A stretch of DNA of 18,838 nucleotides from Promethearchaeota archaeon (GCA_019894875.1 JAGXNR010000049.1:1-18838); one strand, 5' to 3'; positions 1 to 8,594 are shown, counted from the stretch's first letter. Notes: a model not told the origin generated them from the sequence alone. Made by a program: numbers and translations.

Positions 1-1300
1 GCTGTTCCTCTATACCACAATTCTCACAATTTTCATTAGGACACTGTGATAGAACTTTTTTTCCCTTTTCGGCATCAACTATCTTAACAAATGTATCAGA
101 TAAGGGAAAACCAACAGTACCTATTTTTTGAAGATCTTTTCTAAAAGTATTTATCGCTAAAACTGGAGAACATTCTGACATTCCGTAACCTTCCACAATC
201 ACAGCACCTGTAATATCTTCAAAAGTGTTTTTTACTTCAGATGGTAATGCTGAAGCCCCACTTACACAAGCTATAAGCGAATTCAATTTACCTTTATATT
301 TAATTGAGTCGGGATCTTGATTGATTTTATTATAAAGCGTAGGAACTCCCGGCATGTAAGTTGCCTTTTCTTTCATAATAATCTTTAATATTTTTGATAA
401 TTTTTCAGGGGGTCTCGGTAATAAAATTAATTTCCACCCTTCAAGCACAGCAACAGTCATTCCAATATTCCCAAATGAATGAGCTAAAGGAACAACCAAT
501 AACATTCCTCCATTTCCCTTTGTTTCTTCCATTCTTGATTCTTGAGTTGATGCGAATATATCTAATTGTTGAGCGTTAGCGAGCATATTATAGTGAGATG
601 ATATTACACCTTTTGGGACACCAGTTGTTCCTCCAGTATAAATTAGAATGGCTGCATCTTCTTTTAAGTTAAGATCTATCTTTGGGACATCTATTGGTAA
701 ACCATTTTGCAAGATATCTTGATACTTATGAAATAATACATCACCGACCTTTTCAGGCCACTCCTTCATCCGGGGAACTTTACCAAGAGCTGTTCCGAGT
801 TTTGCTTTCATTTTTGGTAAGTATTCTGCGGTACCGGTTAAAATTATATTTTTTAACGTTGTCATTTTTGCTAAATCTTTATCTAAGAGATATTCTTGAT
901 AGAGATAATCTAAAACTATTAGTGTATTGGCTTTTGAATCATTCATTTGATGTACAATTTCAACAAATCGATTAACTGGTAGAATTGGATTAGAAGTTGC
1001 TCCAAGTCTGAGGATTGCCCAATGGGCAATAACATATTGCGGTACATTAGGCAAATCGATACCCACAACATCTCCTTTTTTAATACCTAATTTGGCGAGC
1101 CCTGTAGCAAATTGATCCACCAAAGTATCTAATTCCTTATATGTCATTCGAAAGCCTTCAAAAAAGATAGCCTGACTTTCTGGGTACATTTTAGCTGTTT
1201 TTCTTAAAAGTTCTGCTAAGGGAAGCTCATCATAATCGATATGTCTTGGTGTTTCTTTGGGCCATTTTTTCTCCCAATATTCAATAACATCTTTTGTCAT
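1..1300 (-). CDS. Long-chain acyl-CoA synthetase (AMP-forming), partial
   Basis: Adenylate-forming enzyme that activates a carboxylic acid, probably a fatty acid, to its CoA thioester with ATP. It starts at the ATG at 1300-1298 and runs off the left edge, leaving 433 residues of the roughly 550 usual for the family, so the C-terminal lid is missing. Visible motifs are the ATP-binding loop YTGGTTGVPKG at about residues 221-231, PLAHSFG at about 271-277, and the adenylate-binding GYGMSEC at about 371-377. Near the edge, at 420-429, lies an unusual cysteine cluster, CPNENCENCG, where most relatives have the short loop leading to the hinge. The gene follows the GNAT gene on the same strand after 111 bases that include a 17-bp palindrome, so it may have its own promoter. 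The family call is firm; chain-length preference cannot be read from sequence. Confidence 0.93.
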   Translation of the reverse strand, partial: MTKDVIEYWEKKWPKETPRHIDYDELPLAELLRKTAKMYPESQAIFFEGFRMTYKELDTLVDQFATGLAKLGIKKGDVVGIDLPNVPQYVIAHWAILRLGATSNPILPVNRFVEIVHQMNDSKANTLIVLDYLYQEYLLDKDLAKMTTLKNIILTGTAEYLPKMKAKLGTALGKVPRMKEWPEKVGDVLFHKYQDILQNGLPIDVPKIDLNLKEDAAILIYTGGTTGVPKGVISSHYNMLANAQQLDIFASTQESRMEETKGNGGMLLVVPLAHSFGNIGMTVAVLEGWKLILLPRPPEKLSKILKIIMKEKATYMPGVPTLYNKINQDPDSIKYKGKLNSLIACVSGASALPSEVKNTFEDITGAVIVEGYGMSECSPVLAINTFRKDLQKIGTVGFPLSDTFVKIVDAEKGKKVLSQCPNENCENCGIEEQ

Positions 1301-1328
1301 ATTTATTCAATTCAAATTTTTTTATAGT

Positions 1329-1345
1329 TTCTAAAATTTTTAGAA
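1329..1345. repeat. Perfect 17-bp palindrome upstream of the acyl-CoA synthetase
   Basis: Arms TTCTAAAA (1329-1336) and TTTTAGAA (1338-1345) around a single central T. It lies 28 bases upstream of the synthetase start, in the 111-base gap after the GNAT gene. A second, weaker inverted repeat (GAGAT and ATCTC, 1369-1382) lies closer to the GNAT stop and could form its 3' hairpin. The palindrome could be an operator for a fatty-acid regulator. The arms are AT-rich, so chance is a real alternative. Confidence 0.35.
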
Positions 1346-1411
1346 TTTAAAATCTTAATGAAAATTTAGAGATCTTAATCTCATTTTTAAAAATTAGCAA
1401 GATTTTCACAA

Positions 1412-1849
1412 CTAGAGTTTCTTTTTATAGCGTTTTTCATCTGGGATATAGCTCATCATAGTCAAATCCTTTCTTATTTCCCAGCCTAAATTTTGATAAA
1501 AATCCACAACTTCTTTATTATGTCGTTCTATGAACAAATGAACTTTATGTACGCCCTTTTGATGAAAAATCTCATTTAATCTGTTCATTATTTTTCTCCC
1601 ATATCCTTTTTTTTGAAAGGTGGGATCTACTGCCAGATGGTGCACATAACCTCTTCTCCCGTCAAAACCCCCCATTACAACACTAATGATCTGATCTTTA
1701 ATTTTTCCGATTAAAAATAGATCAGGATTTCTATTAAGCATTCTCTCAATTTCATTTTTCGAATCTGAAGAACCTACGCTAATACCAGCATTTTTCCACA
1801 GCTGAATAACTTCTTCATAGAATTTCATAGAAAACTTTTCAATCTTCAT
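1412..1849 (-). CDS. GNAT N-acetyltransferase, YpeA-like
   Basis: Single-domain GCN5-related acetyltransferase of 145 residues, transferring an acetyl group from acetyl-CoA to an unidentified amine. The ATG at 1849-1847 is preferred because it begins the conserved first strand (MKIEKF); a TTG five codons upstream is in frame but has no clear support. The N-terminal run VIQLWKNAG, then ERMLNRNPDLFLIG and VVMGGFDGRRGYVHHLAV, follows the YpeA pattern. The acetyl-CoA pyrophosphate loop is QKKGYGRKI, and the C-terminal DFYQNLGWEI is the usual final GNAT element. It lies 41 bases downstream of the DNA methyltransferase on the same strand, so the two may be co-transcribed, although no functional link is obvious. 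The substrate is unknown. Confidence 0.9.
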   Translation of the reverse strand: MKIEKFSMKFYEEVIQLWKNAGISVGSSDSKNEIERMLNRNPDLFLIGKIKDQIISVVMGGFDGRRGYVHHLAVDPTFQKKGYGRKIMNRLNEIFHQKGVHKVHLFIERHNKEVVDFYQNLGWEIRKDLTMMSYIPDEKRYKKKL

Positions 1850-1890
1850 TTTAAAAAATACCAAAGTAATTATTTTTATTTTGAATAAAA

Positions 1891-3975
1891 TTAATCCCCA
1901 TAAGACTCTAAGGAAAGATTCTTTATTTTTATGCGTATTTCTGTCTTGCTATCAATGATTTGCTTTATAATTTCTGAAATTTCTTTTCTTTTTGAAAAAT
2001 CAGCAGGAACAGGTAAAATTACTTCCATTATACGATTTCCGATTGTAGCTATCGTTCCCTGAACAAAGGTAATTGCTTGAATTTGTTTTTGAACAATGTC
2101 TAGGTTTAATAGATATAATAAGAGATAGGAATCAATCGATTCTTCATTTGCTAAGGTTTTTATTTGAAATATATGGCTTTGAATTATTATTTTTGTATCT
2201 AGTTTTGTTATAAATGCGGTTTTCCCAATGAGATTTGAACCGCCATCTTTAACCAAAAGAATATCATTTTCTTCAATATTTTGCTTTATTCTATACTGTT
2301 CATATACTTCTTGACTTGTTTTTTTATAAGAATCTAAATTTACTTCCCAATTGCTAATTTCACTTGTCCGAATAAATGGAATATCACCTAAACCATACAC
2401 ATGAGACCCAATCTCAGCACCTCGAGGTAAATAACCTCCTTTATTAGTATAAATAATTTTATTTTCTGTAAGTTCTTTTATACTCATTAAATTGATTTCT
2501 TCATCATTCGCTAATTTTTTAAGAGTTTTTTCTACACCCGAATAATAAGCAGGGATAAAAATACTATTTTTAATCTGGTTGAATTTGATTTTGAAAATTT
2601 TCTGGTTATGTAAATAATTAAACTCTTCTGCTTCCCTTATTTTTATATGGAGATTTGTCAACTCATCAAGAATTATAGGATTTTTCATAGAATCTAATTT
2701 TCTACTCCCATCTTTATTTATTTGATAGGAAATTTTTCCATCTTTATCGTGTCCTACATCCTCTACGGTCGCGAAATCTATGTTATAATCAGTTGGGGTG
2801 TTCTTTAATTTCTGGAAAAATAGTATACTCGTCTTATTACACGTAAAAGGCTGAAATGCATCTTGATCCAATGAAACAATTCCTAAAATTTTGCCACTTG
2901 ACATTAAAAATTCCCAAATATAACGATCTGAAGGATTTCCAAATATTCCTTCTGGTAAAACAATCCCTAACTTTCCTCCATCTTTAAGTAGTTGAATACA
3001 TCTCTCAATAAATAAAACTTGAGGGGACTGTTGCTTTACCACTATATTCTGCATTTTTAGTTTACCGTTAATGTTTTTCCAAGCATGACCTAATTGGTAA
3101 TTATTTAAAATTCTACTATCATTAATAGGAATTTTAACCCCAAAAGGAGGATTAGTCAAAATATAATCAAAAGATTCGTCTTTTATAGATTCCTTAGCCA
3201 GATCTCTGTAACTATTTGGATCTAATGAATCTTCACAAAAAATATTCGATTTTCCATTACTTAAAATATCTAAATATAATCTGCTAATCTTAGATAAAAA
3301 TAAATCTTTATCAATGCCAAATAAATTTGAAACAACCCGAATTCTTTCTACCTCTGATTTAATTTTACCCCATAAGAATTCCTTAGTCTCCAAGAGGAAC
3401 CCACCATGACCACACGCAGGATCCAAGACTTTAGAATCTTTTGAAGGATTAAGGTAATTTACCATGAATCTTACTATATTTGGGGGTGTAAAAAACTGTC
3501 CTGCTTCATCTTTTAGGATTTTACTTACAAAAATTTCAAATGCATCACTAAATATATCCTTTGAGGAGTGAAGAATAGAAATATTCTGTAAATCTTTTAC
3601 TATTAAGTAGACTAGCTCCTTAGTTAGTTTGATTTGTTCGTTATCATCAATAATCCCTATGTATTTATTGCGAACATTTTCATCAAAAAATAGTTGAATT
3701 CTCTTATACAAATCCTTAGGAGATTCATCATTCTTGACGCAAAATTCTACTTCCTCTTCGGGTTTTTTAGACACTTCATCAACTAGTTTACAAAGTAAAA
3801 GATTTATAATTTGTTTTGACCGAGTTCTAGTGTCTGTATCAGTATACTTTAATTTTCCATATAAATGTTGATTGATGGTATTAAAAACAATTTTTAAATT
3901 TGGAGATTTAACTAAATCCCGTTTCAATAATCCCCCACAATCTTTTTTAGCAAAATCCGTGATTTTTACAGGCAT
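1891..3975 (-). CDS. N6-adenine DNA methyltransferase fused to an HsdS-like specificity domain
   Basis: A 694-residue protein combining a type I-like (HsdM) methyltransferase with one target-recognition half. It should transfer methyl from S-adenosylmethionine to adenine in a specific DNA sequence. In order: an N-terminal helical region (about 1-150), the SAM-site lead-in GQFFTPPNIVRFM (about 159-171), motif I DPACGHGGF (185-193), catalytic motif IV NPPFG (275-279), and the rest of the catalytic domain with VLPEGIFG near 339-346. From about 490 to the end there is an HsdS-type domain with IPFIRTSEI, DILLVKDGGSNLIGKTAFI and LPVPADFSKRKEISEII, the last part being the helical spacer. Only one recognition domain is visible. 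No HSDR_N nuclease, helicase or separate HsdR is visible in the protein or in its neighbours, so it looks like an orphan methylase. It is divergent from alba. Confidence 0.9.
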   Translation of the reverse strand: MPVKITDFAKKDCGGLLKRDLVKSPNLKIVFNTINQHLYGKLKYTDTDTRTRSKQIINLLLCKLVDEVSKKPEEEVEFCVKNDESPKDLYKRIQLFFDENVRNKYIGIIDDNEQIKLTKELVYLIVKDLQNISILHSSKDIFSDAFEIFVSKILKDEAGQFFTPPNIVRFMVNYLNPSKDSKVLDPACGHGGFLLETKEFLWGKIKSEVERIRVVSNLFGIDKDLFLSKISRLYLDILSNGKSNIFCEDSLDPNSYRDLAKESIKDESFDYILTNPPFGVKIPINDSRILNNYQLGHAWKNINGKLKMQNIVVKQQSPQVLFIERCIQLLKDGGKLGIVLPEGIFGNPSDRYIWEFLMSSGKILGIVSLDQDAFQPFTCNKTSILFFQKLKNTPTDYNIDFATVEDVGHDKDGKISYQINKDGSRKLDSMKNPIILDELTNLHIKIREAEEFNYLHNQKIFKIKFNQIKNSIFIPAYYSGVEKTLKKLANDEEINLMSIKELTENKIIYTNKGGYLPRGAEIGSHVYGLGDIPFIRTSEISNWEVNLDSYKKTSQEVYEQYRIKQNIEENDILLVKDGGSNLIGKTAFITKLDTKIIIQSHIFQIKTLANEESIDSYLLLYLLNLDIVQKQIQAITFVQGTIATIGNRIMEVILPVPADFSKRKEISEIIKQIIDSKTEIRIKIKNLSLESYGD

Positions 3976-4180
3976 GAATATGAATAGTAAGAAAATTATT
4001 CATTTATTTAGATGGTGTTCAATAATTCACTATTATCGAACCAGTTTATTATTTTTTCTTATTAATCGAAAATTATAGTTAAGTTGATAAGGCATTTCGC
4101 ATATGATTCATAATAATTTTTCATCGGGTTGAGCAAGTGATATCAATTCGAATTACCATAATTTTAAAATTAAAATATGG

Positions 4181-4190
4181 CTTATAAAAC
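4181..4190 (+). promoter_or_regulatory. Candidate TATA box for alba
   Basis: CTTATAAAAC in the 296-base divergent gap between the methyltransferase and alba. It would place transcription start near 4211 and give a leader of about 60 bases. A 10-bp palindrome, AATTCGAATT at 4145-4154, lies just upstream. Background AT content is high, so this is a candidate only. Confidence 0.35.
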
Positions 4191-4271
4191 ATAATTATCT
4201 ATTGATAATTTACCAACCACCAAAAAAAATAGGGAACACAAAGGAAACTAATTCTTAACAAAAACATTGAA

Positions 4272-4568
4272 ATGGTGAAAAATTTGGCTAAAAATGATGA
4301 TGATTCAAAGGTTTTTATTGGAAGAAAGAAAGCCATAAACTATGTAATGGCTGCTATGGTTGTTTTAAATGATAAACCGGTAAAATTACTCGCTCGAGGG
4401 CGATCAATTTCTCTAGCAGTAGATGTTTCGGAAATATTGATTAACAAGTTTATTAAAGGAGCAACCTATGGGGATATTAAAATTGATACTGAGACCGTTA
4501 CAAATACTGATGGTTCAAGTAACAATGTTTCTTCTATTGAGATTGAAATACTTCCGCCAAAAAGATAA
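4272..4568 (+). CDS. albA: Alba DNA/RNA-binding chromatin protein
   Basis: Small archaeal chromatin protein of 98 residues, the usual Alba length, which dimerises and coats DNA and also binds RNA. The start of the fold is VFIGRKKAINYVMAAMV at about residues 14-30; the lysine pair at 19-20 corresponds to the DNA-contact lysines whose acetylation has been studied in Sulfolobus Alba. ARGRSISLAVDVSEIL (about 41-56) is the conserved second loop and helix, and IEIEILPPKR is the typical last strand. The short acidic stretch NDDDS before the first strand is a lineage feature. No strong ribosome-binding site precedes the ATG. It is a monocistronic unit: divergent from the methyltransferase and followed by a terminator. 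Confidence 0.95.
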   Translation: MVKNLAKNDDDSKVFIGRKKAINYVMAAMVVLNDKPVKLLARGRSISLAVDVSEILINKFIKGATYGDIKIDTETVTNTDGSSNNVSSIEIEILPPKR

Positions 4569-4596
4569 TTCTTTAAAAAATTACTAATATCTTCAG

Positions 4597-4639
4597 GAGA
4601 AAATCAGGAGACTTTCTCACCTCTTTTTTTTATTTTTTT
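4597..4639 (+). terminator. Hairpin plus T-tract terminator after alba
   Basis: GAGAAA (4597-4602) and TTTCTC (4613-4618) can pair across a 10-base loop. They are followed at 4624-4639 by an almost pure run of T, interrupted by one A. A T-tract alone is enough for archaeal termination; the hairpin is an extra. It lies about 30 bases after the alba stop. Confidence 0.6.
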
Positions 4640-4874
4640 GAATTGTTTTTTAATTAGAAACGCTTATATAGTGGTGTTCCTCAATTATTGGGGTATAACC
4701 AATATTCTAATAAACACTATTCTAGGTTCCAATTTTTAGATCAGAAATTTAAAGCAAAATCTATTAACTTCTATTAATCGATATATTTTCAAAAATAGAA
4801 TAAACTGTAAAAAACTTTAAATATATTAATAATAAAAATATGAATAGAAAGGTTGAAATCTTAAATGATATAAT
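4640..4874 (+). promoter_or_regulatory. Intergenic region with nested inverted repeat and C25 peptidase promoter
   Basis: This gap holds three visible elements. First, a nested inverted repeat: outer arms ATAGTG and CACTAT (4715-4720), inner arms TATTGG (4686-4691) and CCAATA (4699-4704). Second, a TATA-like CTTTAAATATATTAA at 4815-4829, about 50 bases before the peptidase ATG, giving a leader near 28 bases. Third, a 12-codon reading frame, 4840-4878, whose TGA overlaps the peptidase ATG as ATGA. No other gene is evident. Confidence 0.45.
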
Positions 4875-6659
4875 ATGATAAAAAGAAAAAATGTAATATT
4901 CTTTCTACTAATTATTTTAATTAATTCACTTCATTCAATAAGAATTCAAGATAATAATTCTTCTTTCCCTACATTCGCTTCAATACGATTAAGTAATTCT
5001 CTCTCAAACACCTCTATAGATTATCTAATTATTACCACTAGTAATTTTGAAGACATTTTAGAATCTTTAGCTATTTGGAAAACACAAAAAGGATTAGTTT
5101 CAAAAATCGAAACTGTTGAAGATATTAAGGAACATTATCCGGGTAGGAATCTTTCGGAAAAAATCAAGAATTGTATCGCCACTTATCATGCCATAAATAA
5201 GACTCAATGGGTATTATTAGCAGGAGATCACGAGCATGTTCCTTCCCAATATGTAAGAATTTATGATAATTATTCACATGATGGTGATTATATAAGTTGT
5301 GATAGTTATTTTGGTGATTTAAATAATAATTGGGATTTAAATAATGATGGATTATGGGGAACTGATCAAGATGAATTTGATTTAGAAGCGGAAGTGTATG
5401 TGGGAAGATTATCAGCAAATAACGAGAAGGAAATGGCTGCTTTAGTTCAGAAATTATTAAATTATGAGAAAATTCCCATAATTGGAAATTGGATGACTGA
5501 GGCAATATTAACTTCAGCTATTTTAGCCTTTGATCAGGATTGGAATGATGATAATGATGTAGACTTTGAAGAATGTGATGGAAATCGTTTCAATAATTTT
5601 TTGGAAAATCATCTTCCTTCTAATTTTCGCAGTAATATTCTTGCTCTGGCAACTGGTATTAAAGCATCTAATTATCCTTATAACTTATCTTTAAGTTACG
5701 AGAATTTCAAAGACACTATTGCAAATGGATTTAATATTGGTTCATTTTCTCTCCATGGAAGTGAAACAAGCCTCAGATATGAGGAATGGGTTCAAGATTA
5801 TGATGAAGATATGTTGTATGATTATACTGATGATCCCTTTTCCGGAAATGGAACTCGAGTCGATCTATCGATGTGGAAATGGTTAGTAGATACAAATTCA
5901 TACACAATAGAATCAGAAGAAAATAAATTAGGAATAGTTTTTCTTGTAGCTTGTTCTACAGGAACTTTTGATTGGTATGATGATTGTATTGCAGAATATT
6001 TTTTAAAAAATATAGCAATAGGTTGTGTTGCATCCAGCTATGTAAGTTGGGCAGAAGATCAGTGGTATGAACGAGAACATGGAGGGTGGTTTGCCGAAGG
6101 ATTAGCTTTTCGTTTTTGGGAACAATTATTCCAAATAAGTCAACCCGGTAAAGCTCTAGCCTATGCTAAGGCAGATTATATCTCCGATAGAAACAATTCT
6201 ACTGAACTTTATGAATATCCAGAATGGCATGATAAAGTCTTAAAACAATTTAATCTATTTGGTGATCCAGAAGTTCCAATTTGGCTGAATATCCCCGAGA
6301 GACTAAATATCACTGAAATATCTTCCAATAACGAATCAACAACCTTTCAAGTTTCTGCAGATAATATTCCAATTGAAAACTGTACAATAACTTTAACTAA
6401 AGATAATTTACTTTTCTGGCAAGAAGAAACAGATGAGAATGGAATAATTGAATTACCTTTCAATAAAGACCAAATTAATCAAATGACTCTCACGGTAAGT
6501 AAGATGGGTTATGTTCCCTATCAAATTTTATCTAATGAAGAGAAGTCACATTTAGATTCTATAAAAGGGTATGATATTTTAATATTTAATATAATTATTG
6601 TAGGACTAATTTCTATTATTTTCATTTATACAAAAAGGGATTTCTTAAAGAGCAATTAA
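4875..6659 (+). CDS. Secreted membrane-anchored C25 (gingipain-type) cysteine peptidase
   Basis: A 594-residue extracellular endopeptidase of MEROPS family C25, caspase-like fold. An N-terminal hydrophobic signal segment (about 7-20) follows KRK. The C25 domain begins with DYLIITTSNFEDIL (about 49-62), and VLLAGDHEHVPS (113-124) is the conserved core strand. The catalytic dyad is visible as His294 in SLHGSE and Cys360 in FLVACSTG. An EF-hand-like loop, DLNNDG (154-159), in front of VYVGRL matches the Ca-binding loop common in archaeal C25 enzymes. FNLFGDPEVPIW (459-470) closes the catalytic domain. A beta-sandwich-like extension follows (about 475-548), then a C-terminal transmembrane helix (about 568-586) and short basic tail. 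It probably sits on the outer cell face and degrades external protein for carbon, or processes surface proteins. It has its own promoter and no operon partner. Confidence 0.92.
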   Translation: MIKRKNVIFFLLIILINSLHSIRIQDNNSSFPTFASIRLSNSLSNTSIDYLIITTSNFEDILESLAIWKTQKGLVSKIETVEDIKEHYPGRNLSEKIKNCIATYHAINKTQWVLLAGDHEHVPSQYVRIYDNYSHDGDYISCDSYFGDLNNNWDLNNDGLWGTDQDEFDLEAEVYVGRLSANNEKEMAALVQKLLNYEKIPIIGNWMTEAILTSAILAFDQDWNDDNDVDFEECDGNRFNNFLENHLPSNFRSNILALATGIKASNYPYNLSLSYENFKDTIANGFNIGSFSLHGSETSLRYEEWVQDYDEDMLYDYTDDPFSGNGTRVDLSMWKWLVDTNSYTIESEENKLGIVFLVACSTGTFDWYDDCIAEYFLKNIAIGCVASSYVSWAEDQWYEREHGGWFAEGLAFRFWEQLFQISQPGKALAYAKADYISDRNNSTELYEYPEWHDKVLKQFNLFGDPEVPIWLNIPERLNITEISSNNESTTFQVSADNIPIENCTITLTKDNLLFWQEETDENGIIELPFNKDQINQMTLTVSKMGYVPYQILSNEEKSHLDSIKGYDILIFNIIIVGLISIIFIYTKRDFLKSN

Positions 6660-6738
6660 AGTTAACAGAATTAAAGTTTTGCTTCCATAATCATTTAAGA
6701 AATATAATTTATTTAAAAAAGCTCCTGGTCTGAATCAT

Positions 6739-7044
6739 CTACGATTTGAGTTCTGATTTTATAGTTTCCAATTTATTGATAATTTTATCAATTTCAGATT
6801 TGCTTGATTTGTTTTCACTTAAGTTTTTAATCAAACTAATAAAATCTTTAATTAAAGGATTCTCAAGAATAACACACTTTTGATTCATGGTATTTACATC
6901 CAATATTAGGGCAGATTCAAGCTTTTCTCCCATCCCGATTACATCTCTTAGAAGTAATTCACTATTTTCATTATAAGATATTATAACAATATCTTCCATG
7001 ATCTGAGATCCATCATTTCTTTTAATAATCTTAAATTCACACAT
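6739..7044 (-). CDS. CooT-like putative nickel-binding protein
   Basis: A 101-residue protein whose first 65 or so residues match the CooT/COG1532 pattern: MCE at the N-terminus, MEDIVIISY near 16-24, then a LLLRDVIGMGEKLESALILDV-like stretch and CVILENP. In Rhodospirillum CooT the cysteine at position 2 binds nickel and the protein helps activate CO dehydrogenase; some archaeal homologues are still labelled predicted RNA-binding proteins. Here Cys2 is present. About 35 residues rich in Lys, Glu and Ser follow and may form a coiled coil; CooT itself lacks them. It is transcribed away from the amidase, with the nickel enzyme genes cdhBC starting about 1.8 kb beyond its start. A TATA-like TTATTTAAATAA at 7063-7074 lies about 25 bases before the ATG, suggesting a leaderless or near-leaderless message. 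The family call rests on short similarity; the nickel role is inferred. Confidence 0.7.
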   Translation of the reverse strand: MCEFKIIKRNDGSQIMEDIVIISYNENSELLLRDVIGMGEKLESALILDVNTMNQKCVILENPLIKDFISLIKNLSENKSSKSEIDKIINKLETIKSELKS

Positions 7045-7175
7045 TTTACTATTATCTTTCTGAAGTTATTTAAATAATGAGAAGTAATATTTGTATTATA
7101 ATTTCATCATTTAAGGTTAATTAATTAAAAACCAAAATGGTAATCTAATTAAAACTATAAAAAATCTTGATATGT

Positions 7176-8594
7176 ATGAATAAAGAAGACATCTGTTTCA
7201 TGCCCGCTTGGGAAATGAAAGAGAAGATTAAAAACCAAGAATTATCCTCGCAAGAAATTACTGAGGCTCTCATTGAACGAATTATGAGGTTAAATCCGAT
7301 TATCAACGCTTATTGTACACCCACTTTTGACATGGCAAGGGAAATGGCAAAAATGGCAGATGATAGGGTGAAAAAAAATGAGTCAATCCCTTCTTTAAAT
7401 GGGATTCCAACTTCTATTAAAGACTTAATGCCTGTGAAAGGAGTGAGAACTACGTATGGATCAAAAATTTTTGAGAATAATATTCCAGACGAAGATGCTA
7501 TCACAGTAAAACGTTTAAAAAATGCGGGTTGCGTAATTTTAGGCAAAACAAATACCCCAGAATTTGGATTTAAAGGAGTAACTGATAATCAGTTATTTGG
7601 AGTTACACGTAATCCTTGGAATCTTGACAGAACCTCTGGTGGTTCTAGCGGAGGAGCAGCAGCTTCAGTTGTTTCTGGGATGGGTCCTCTAGCTCAAGGA
7701 TCAGATGGTGGAGGATCTATTCGTCATCCTGCTGGTTTTTGTGGAACTTATGGCCTAAAACCAACCTTTGGAAGGGTTCCTCGTGATTCGTGGATATTTA
7801 AAATTGATGTAGGTCTCTCGGTTATAGGACCTATTGTAAGATATGTGTCAGATGCAGCGTTGATGTTAGATGTAATGAAAGGACCATCTGAAAGTGACAG
7901 ATTTTCACTACCAGAAGAAAATGTAAGTTATTTTGAACACATAAATGAAAAACCAGAAAAATTAAAAATTGGATATAGCTTAGACTTAGGATTTGCTACA
8001 GTTGTTGACCCTGAAGTTGAAAAAGCCGTGTTACAATCAGTAGCTAAATTTGAAACTTTTGGATGGGATGTGGAAGAAGCCAAATTTAAGGGAATAGATC
8101 CTTCAATGGCATTTAGTGCTCACTGGCTTGTATCATATGGGTATGATTTCAAACCTTATCTAGATGATTGGAAAGACAAAATAGATCCTATACTAGTAAC
8201 CTGGATTGAAGCGGGTTTACGATTCCCTGCATCAATTTTTCCACTCGCTATGAAAACACGTACTGAATTTTATGCATCTGTGTATGAAACATTTAAAGAT
8301 TATGACTTACTCGTTACTCCAACAACAGCATGCCCTGCATTTGAATTAGGGATTGCTGCTCCTTCAGAAATAAATGGAATTGGAGTCTCCCCAACAGGTT
8401 GGCAACCTTTTACATTCCCTTTTAATTTTACGGGACATCCTGCGGCTTCGATTCCTTGTGGTTGGGCAAGTAATAATTTACCTATTGGTATGCAGATAGT
8501 TGGTAAACGATTTCAGGAATTATTGATTCTCCAGGTGTCAAAGGCATTCGAAGAAATTGCCCCATGGCAGGATAGAAAGCCTAATTTTAATTAA
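7176..8594 (+). CDS. Amidase signature (AS) family hydrolase
   Basis: A 472-residue amide hydrolase with the Ser-cisSer-Lys triad. The ATG at 7176 is preferred over an in-frame TTG three codons earlier, because the family normally begins a few residues before the DICFMPAWEM-type segment. Counting from the ATG, the catalytic Lys is about residue 82 in GIPTSIKDL, the cis-Ser lies in the SGGSSGG loop near 157, and the nucleophile is about Ser181 in GSDGGGSIRHPAG. The C-terminal FPFNFTGHPAASIPCG and PIGMQIVGKRFQE blocks are typical. It could be a general acylamide amidase; GatA of tRNA amidotransferase is less likely because no gatB or gatC is adjacent and archaea usually use GatDE for Gln-tRNA. 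The substrate is unknown. It is separated from cdhB by a T-tract (8629-8638) and 214 bases. Confidence 0.93.
   Translation: MNKEDICFMPAWEMKEKIKNQELSSQEITEALIERIMRLNPIINAYCTPTFDMAREMAKMADDRVKKNESIPSLNGIPTSIKDLMPVKGVRTTYGSKIFENNIPDEDAITVKRLKNAGCVILGKTNTPEFGFKGVTDNQLFGVTRNPWNLDRTSGGSSGGAAASVVSGMGPLAQGSDGGGSIRHPAGFCGTYGLKPTFGRVPRDSWIFKIDVGLSVIGPIVRYVSDAALMLDVMKGPSESDRFSLPEENVSYFEHINEKPEKLKIGYSLDLGFATVVDPEVEKAVLQSVAKFETFGWDVEEAKFKGIDPSMAFSAHWLVSYGYDFKPYLDDWKDKIDPILVTWIEAGLRFPASIFPLAMKTRTEFYASVYETFKDYDLLVTPTTACPAFELGIAAPSEINGIGVSPTGWQPFTFPFNFTGHPAASIPCGWASNNLPIGMQIVGKRFQELLILQVSKAFEEIAPWQDRKPNFN

Noticed and set aside
394..975. Two plus-strand open frames of 61 and 97 codons
   Set aside because: They lie entirely opposite the acyl-CoA synthetase, whose motifs are clear on the minus strand.
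3872..4078. 68-codon plus-strand frame across the methyltransferase start
   Set aside because: Half of it is antisense to the methyltransferase N-terminus and no family pattern or promoter fits.
5164..5505. 113-codon minus-strand frame rich in His and Asn
   Set aside because: It is the reverse of the C25 catalytic domain; the His/Asn bias mirrors its Asp/Asn codons.
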